From assembly GCA_910586595.1 (NCBI GenBank), contig CAJUJB010000048.1, forward strand, positions 4,805 to 23,410: DNA of 18,606 nucleotides, written 5' to 3'. The position numbers and the translations under genes were made by a program. The notes under the pieces are model-generated. The model had not been told where the DNA came from. It was given only the letters and a program-made list of their open reading frames with translations, and made no database searches. The stretch comes from an uncultured Muribaculaceae bacterium. Its GTDB lineage: Bacteria; Bacteroidota; Bacteroidia; Bacteroidales; Muribaculaceae. Shown piece after piece: positions 14,607 to 18,606 of the stretch (positions are counted from its first letter, which is position 1; every line of letters begins with the position of its first letter).

Positions 14607-15950
14607 ATGAAACTGAAATTCAGAAAAGGCTTGAAATTAAATATCGCGGGTGCTGTTCCTGCCGGTGCAACTCCGGAGAACGTACCCGTAAATCATTGTG
14701 CCATAGTTCCTGACGACTATCCCGGCTTTATGCCGAAAGTCGCTGTGAAAGAAGGTGATGAAGTGGCTTGCGGATCTGCCGTCCTTTTTGATAAGTCGCA
14801 TCCGGATGTAAAACTTGTATCGCCTCTCGCAGGTAAGGTAAAGGCTGTTGTCCGTGGCGACCGTCGTAAAATTCTCCGAGTGGAGATCGAGGCTGCCGGA
14901 GTAAGTGTAACCGCTCCCGAGCTGTCGGCTCCGGTAGATGCCTCGTCGGCCCGTGCATTCCTCGCACAGAGTGGCCTGCTCGCACTTATGCGTCAGCGTC
15001 CTTACGACATTGTTCCCAATCCCGCCGATAAGGTAAGGGATATTTTTGTCACCGCAATCGATTCTGCGCCCCTGGCAGCTAAAGAGGCTACTTTGGGCGC
15101 TTCTGTTTTTAACAAAGAAGACTTCGAGGCCGGTGTGGCAGTATTGAATTTGATAAGCGACGGCAAGGTATACGTGGCTACAGATGAGACATGGTCATAC
15201 GGAGCTCTCAAAGGTGCTGAAATGATTGAGGTCGAAGGCCCGCATCCTTCTGGTAATGTCAGTGTGCAGATTGCGGCAATCAGCCCGGTCGATAAAGGCG
15301 ATGTAGTCTGGACTCTGGATGCTGAGACGCTTGCCAGAATTGGCCGCACAGCCAAAACCCGTCGTTTCAATGCAGACACAGTGGTTGCCGTAGTTGGCCC
15401 TGAAGTAAAAAAGCCAGCTTTGCTGACAACCTTGTTGGGCGCCCCGGTAGAACCGCTTGTCAAAGGGCGTCTTACTGATGATAATCGTCATTTGAGAATC
15501 ATTTCTGGCAATGTTCTGTCGGGCGTCGCTGTCGATCCGGCCGATGGCTATCTGCATTATCCTTATCGTCAGATAACTGTCATAGCCGAAGGTGATGATG
15601 TAGACGAATTCATGGGCTGGGCTTCTCTTTCTCCGTCGAAGATGAGCCAGAGCCGCTCGTTCCCCGGCCATTTCCTGCACAAGCTCTTCCGGCCTGATGC
15701 GCGCCTCAATGGTAGCCGCCGAGCAATGATCATGAGCGGCCAGTATGAGGCTACGCTTCCGATGGATATAATGCCCGAGTATCTTATAAAGGCAATACTC
15801 AGCCATAACATCGAAGATATGGAGAAACTCGGCATCTATGAAGTGGCGCCTGAAGATTTCGCGGCTGCTGAATATGTCGATACATCCAAGTTGCCTCTCC
15901 AGCAGATTGTAAGAGATGGCCTCGATTACCTCCGTAAGGAGCTGGAATAA
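14607..15950 (+). CDS. nqrA: Na+-translocating NADH:quinone reductase subunit A
   Basis: 447 residues, the family's usual length, with an intact N-terminus (MKLKFRKGLKLNIAGAVPAG). NqrA is a peripheral subunit of the six-subunit Na+-NQR complex that moves electrons from NADH to quinone while exporting Na+. Landmarks include the early VAVKEGDEVACGSAVLFDK and SPLAGKVKAVVRGDRRKIL stretches and the later SRSFPGHFLHKLFRPDARLN. No membrane segments are expected or seen. It is the first gene of the operon, preceded by a -7 box, with nqrB 39 bases downstream. Confidence 0.97.
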   Translation: MKLKFRKGLKLNIAGAVPAGATPENVPVNHCAIVPDDYPGFMPKVAVKEGDEVACGSAVLFDKSHPDVKLVSPLAGKVKAVVRGDRRKILRVEIEAAGVSVTAPELSAPVDASSARAFLAQSGLLALMRQRPYDIVPNPADKVRDIFVTAIDSAPLAAKEATLGASVFNKEDFEAGVAVLNLISDGKVYVATDETWSYGALKGAEMIEVEGPHPSGNVSVQIAAISPVDKGDVVWTLDAETLARIGRTAKTRRFNADTVVAVVGPEVKKPALLTTLLGAPVEPLVKGRLTDDNRHLRIISGNVLSGVAVDPADGYLHYPYRQITVIAEGDDVDEFMGWASLSPSKMSQSRSFPGHFLHKLFRPDARLNGSRRAMIMSGQYEATLPMDIMPEYLIKAILSHNIEDMEKLGIYEVAPEDFAAAEYVDTSKLPLQQIVRDGLDYLRKELE

Positions 15951-15989
15951 AATCCAACGAATTGATAAACTAAAAAAATAAAATACGCA

Positions 15990-17210
15990 GTGTCAACTTT
16001 ACGTAAATATCTCGACCGCATAAAGCCCAATTTCGAGCCTGGTGGTAAGTTTCATGCCTTCCACTCGGTGTACGATGGCTTCGAGACATTTCTGTACACG
16101 CCCAGAACCACCTCGGCGCGGACAGGTGCGGTTCACATTCACGACAGCATAGACAGCAAGCGCACAATGATTATTGTCATTGCAGCCCTTCTGCCATGCT
16201 TCCTCTTCGGTATGTACAATACCGGTTACCAGCATTGGCTCGCTCTCGGCGCCACTGAATTTCCCTTCTGGGAATTGATGATCTACGGATTCCTCACCAT
16301 TCTCCCTCGTGTAGCCGTAGCGTATATCGTGGGTCTTGGCATAGAGTTTACCGTTGCCCAGCTCAAAAAAGAAGAGATTCAGGAAGGCTTCCTCGTTACA
16401 GGTATTATCGTTCCGATGATATGCCCGGCCGAGGTGTCGTTGTGGATGCTTGCCGTTGCGGTAGCCTTCTCGGTAATCTTCGTTAAAGAAGTCTTCGGAG
16501 GAACTGGATACAATGTTCTGAATGTAGCTTTGGTAACCCGAGCTTTCCTCTTCTTCGCTTATCCGGCCCAAATGTCGGGTGACAAGGTCTTTGTCGCTTC
16601 CGGCACTCCGTTTGGCTATGGCACAGCTCTACCTGATGGATTTGCGGGCGCCACACCTCTTGGCCAGATTGTAAGCCAGACAGGCCCCGATCTTACCTTG
16701 ACAGGCATTGATGGTAAACTCATTGACACTTGGCAGGCCTTCCTCGGACTTATTCCCGGTTCGTTCGGCGAAACATCTACCTTATGCATACTTATCGGTG
16801 CCATCATTCTGCTCGCGACCGGAATCGCTTCATGGCGTGTGATGCTTTCGGTATTTGCCGGTGGGCTCTTCATGGGCTGGATTGCTAATGTATGTGCGTC
16901 GCCTGTATATCCGGCCTCGTATTTATCTCCGCTTGACCAGCTTCTCCTTGGTGGATTTGCCTTCGCTGCAGTGTTTATGGCAACTGATCCGGTTACCGCA
17001 GCGCGCACGACAACTGGTAAATATATCTATGGATTCCTTATCGGTGTGATTGCGGTTATTATCCGTACATATAACAACGGTTATCCAGAAGGAGCCATGC
17101 TTGCCGTACTGCTCATGAACTGTTTCGCTCCGCTTATCGACTACTGCGTGGTGCAGGCAAACATGCGCCGTCGTACAAAACGTCTAACTGCTAAATCGAC
17201 ACGCTCATGA
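15990..17210 (+). CDS. nqrB: Na+-translocating NADH:quinone reductase subunit B
   Basis: 406 residues from a GTG start that gives the expected N-terminus (STLRKYLDRIKPNFEPGGKFH); the preceding bases are A-rich rather than Shine-Dalgarno-like. It is an integral membrane subunit with many hydrophobic helices (about 58-75, 96-118, 134-163 and several after 260). The motif GFAGATPL carries T222, expected to hold the covalently bound FMN in NqrB proteins. Related motifs GGTGYNVLNVALVTRAFLFFAYP and FMATDPVTAARTTTGK fit the RnfD/NqrB family. Its TGA overlaps the nqrC ATG (ATGA), indicating translational coupling. Confidence 0.97.
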   Translation: MSTLRKYLDRIKPNFEPGGKFHAFHSVYDGFETFLYTPRTTSARTGAVHIHDSIDSKRTMIIVIAALLPCFLFGMYNTGYQHWLALGATEFPFWELMIYGFLTILPRVAVAYIVGLGIEFTVAQLKKEEIQEGFLVTGIIVPMICPAEVSLWMLAVAVAFSVIFVKEVFGGTGYNVLNVALVTRAFLFFAYPAQMSGDKVFVASGTPFGYGTALPDGFAGATPLGQIVSQTGPDLTLTGIDGKLIDTWQAFLGLIPGSFGETSTLCILIGAIILLATGIASWRVMLSVFAGGLFMGWIANVCASPVYPASYLSPLDQLLLGGFAFAAVFMATDPVTAARTTTGKYIYGFLIGVIAVIIRTYNNGYPEGAMLAVLLMNCFAPLIDYCVVQANMRRRTKRLTAKSTRS

Positions 17211-17917
17211 ATAAGCAAGGAAACCTTTACACTATTATATATATAGTGGTGCTTGTTGTGTTAGTCGGCGCAGCTCTGGCTTTCACCTCAATCTCGCTGA
17301 AAGATCGCCAGCAGGCAAATGCCGATGCTGATAAAATGCGCCAGATTCTCGCCAGTGTAAATATAAATCCCGAGAAATCTGATATAATATCGGATTATAA
17401 TAAATATATCACCGATGCCTTCGTGGTAGATGAGAATGGCACCAAAGTCACCGATGCCCCCGCGGCATTTGCTGTTAATGTGGCCGCACAGATCAAGGAG
17501 CCGGATGATCGTCGTCTTCTCCCCGTCTACGAGTGCCGTCTCGATAATGGTGACATCAAGTATATCATGCCTATGTACGGTGCGGGTCTTTGGGGGCCTA
17601 TCTGGGGATATATCTCTGTTGACTCAGATGGCTCGACCATCTATGGCGCATACTTCGCTCACCAGGGTGAGACTCCTGGCCTTGGCGCTGAGATTGAGAA
17701 GCCTGCGTTCCGCGACCAATTTGTAGGGAAACATCTCATCAAAGATGGTCGTATGCTACCCGTGGCTGTGGTCAAGGCGGGGCAGACTCCTGATGGTGAT
17801 GAAGACTATGTTGACGGCGTGTCGGGTGGCACAATCACCAGTAAAGGTGTGGGTGCTATGATTGACAACTGCCTTACCCCCTATAGCAATTTCCTCAAAA
17901 ACCTTGAGGCCAAGTAA
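17207..17917 (+). CDS. nqrC: Na+-translocating NADH:quinone reductase subunit C
   Basis: 236 residues: one N-terminal membrane anchor (about 9-28) followed by a soluble FMN-binding domain facing the periplasm. The flavinylation motif reads DGVSGGTITS, with T209 as the expected FMN-bearing threonine; the residue before it is glycine where many NqrC have alanine (SGAT). YGAGLWGPIWGYISVD and HQGETPGLGAEIEKPAF are further family signatures. The start overlaps the nqrB stop. FMN attachment to NqrB and NqrC normally needs the ApbE transferase, which is not in this window. Confidence 0.97.
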   Translation: MNKQGNLYTIIYIVVLVVLVGAALAFTSISLKDRQQANADADKMRQILASVNINPEKSDIISDYNKYITDAFVVDENGTKVTDAPAAFAVNVAAQIKEPDDRRLLPVYECRLDNGDIKYIMPMYGAGLWGPIWGYISVDSDGSTIYGAYFAHQGETPGLGAEIEKPAFRDQFVGKHLIKDGRMLPVAVVKAGQTPDGDEDYVDGVSGGTITSKGVGAMIDNCLTPYSNFLKNLEAK

Positions 17918-17938
17918 TCACTCGTAAAAGAAGAAAAA

Positions 17939-18553
17939 ATGTCGAATAAAAACGTCTTTTTCAACCCGTTCTCGAAGAGCAACCCTGTAATTGTGCAGAT
18001 TCTCGGCATCTGCTCGGTGCTCGCTGTGACGGCCAAACTTGAGCCTGCCATAGTCATGGGCCTCTCGGTTATTGCTGTGCTTGCATTCAGCAATGTCATC
18101 ATATCATTGATCCGAAACACTATTCCCACAAGCATCCGCATCATTGTGCAGCTGGTGGTTGTGGCCGGCCTGGTTGTCATCGTATCGCAACTACTCGAAG
18201 CATATGCTTATGATGTGAGCAAGCAGCTCTCTGTGTTCATCGGCTTGATTATCACCAACTGTATTCTCATGGGCCGTCTGGAGGCCTTCGCCATGGCCAA
18301 CCGTCCTTGGCCGTCGTTCCTCGACGGTGTAGGCAATGGCATCGGCTATGCCATTATCCTGATTATCGTTGGTTTCTTCCGTGAGTTGCTCGGCTCTGGC
18401 ACACTGCTCGGCTTCCAGGTTGTGCCCCAGTGCTTCTATGAGGCAGGATATGCCAACAATGGCCTCATGATTCTGCCTCCTATGGCTCTGATTGTGGTCG
18501 CCTGCATTATCTGGGTACACCGTAGCTATAATAAAGACCTTCAGGAACAATAA
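17939..18553 (+). CDS. nqrD: Na+-translocating NADH:quinone reductase subunit D
   Basis: 204-residue integral membrane subunit with about six helices. Two conserved cysteines, C25 (ILGICSVLAVT) and C108 (IITNCILMGR), match those that with NqrE ligate an iron centre inside the membrane. The segment GRLEAFAMANRPWPSFLDG is typical of the family. The start lies 21 bases after nqrC behind an A-rich stretch (AAGAAGAAAAA). Confidence 0.97.
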   Translation: MSNKNVFFNPFSKSNPVIVQILGICSVLAVTAKLEPAIVMGLSVIAVLAFSNVIISLIRNTIPTSIRIIVQLVVVAGLVVIVSQLLEAYAYDVSKQLSVFIGLIITNCILMGRLEAFAMANRPWPSFLDGVGNGIGYAIILIIVGFFRELLGSGTLLGFQVVPQCFYEAGYANNGLMILPPMALIVVACIIWVHRSYNKDLQEQ

Positions 18554-18574
18554 CCGGCTAATACTCTGCCAACA

Positions 18575-18606
18575 ATGGAAAATCTGAATCTTTTCATACG
18601 GTCGAT
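18575..18606 (+). CDS. nqrE: Start of Na+-translocating NADH:quinone reductase subunit E (cut by the window edge)
   Basis: An ATG 21 bases after the nqrD stop opens a frame reading MENLNLFIRS, which resembles the NqrE N-terminus. Only ten codons lie in the window. The position directly after nqrD supports the call; nqrF should follow outside. Confidence 0.85.
   Translation, partial: MENLNLFIRS

Noticed and set aside
17230..17248. CACTAT / ATAGTG inverted repeat at the start of nqrC
   Set aside because: It falls in codons for the membrane anchor, where AT-rich Ile/Tyr codons create such repeats by chance.

Overview
The window looks like a chromosomal segment from a Bacteroidales bacterium, most likely a Muribaculaceae-type gut commensal. 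The grounds are Bacteroidetes-style -7 boxes (TAnnTTTG) ahead of several genes, few Shine-Dalgarno sites, a BspA-type leucine-rich surface protein with a type-IX-like C-terminal tail, Cys/Asn-ladder leucine-rich repeats, and a sodium-pumping NADH:quinone reductase (nqr) operon. The family-level assignment is inference; no rRNA or other decisive marker is present.

Layout. (1) 1-5159, minus strand: a likely three-gene unit. It starts with an unrecognised cytosolic-looking protein (4347-5159), continues with a 1101-residue secreted LRR protein carrying dockerin-like, cohesin-like and C-terminal sorting modules (997-4302), and ends with a secreted cohesin-like/Big2 protein running off the left edge (1-985). 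A structured, gene-free leader of about 500 bp (5160-5664) lies upstream. (2) 5725-8276, minus strand: phosphoglycerate kinase (pgk) and a small secreted LRR protein, each with its own strong terminator. (3) 8581-10965, plus strand: a secreted metallophosphoesterase fused to a PQQ-like beta-propeller, then a degenerate Rossmann/SDR-like protein whose start overlaps a terminator-like hairpin. (4) 10949-14368, minus strand: a tightly packed operon of a DUF805 membrane protein and a FecCD/BtuCDF-type metal-chelate importer (binding protein, permease, ATPase). (5) 14607-18606, plus strand: nqrA, nqrB, nqrC, nqrD and the first codons of nqrE; nqrF must lie beyond the right edge.

How the genes work together. 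The nqr genes encode one respiratory Na+ pump. The importer genes encode one uptake system for an iron chelate, heme or corrinoid; the sequence does not settle which. The left cluster probably displays or assembles surface proteins, because the two neighbouring secreted proteins share a cohesin-like fold and one also carries a dockerin. pgk is ordinary glycolysis. I found no CRISPR array, tRNA, rRNA, insertion sequence, integrase or phage gene. No complete new defence or mobile system is evident. The least explained parts are the 4347-5159 protein, its structured leader, and the cohesin/dockerin pairing downstream.
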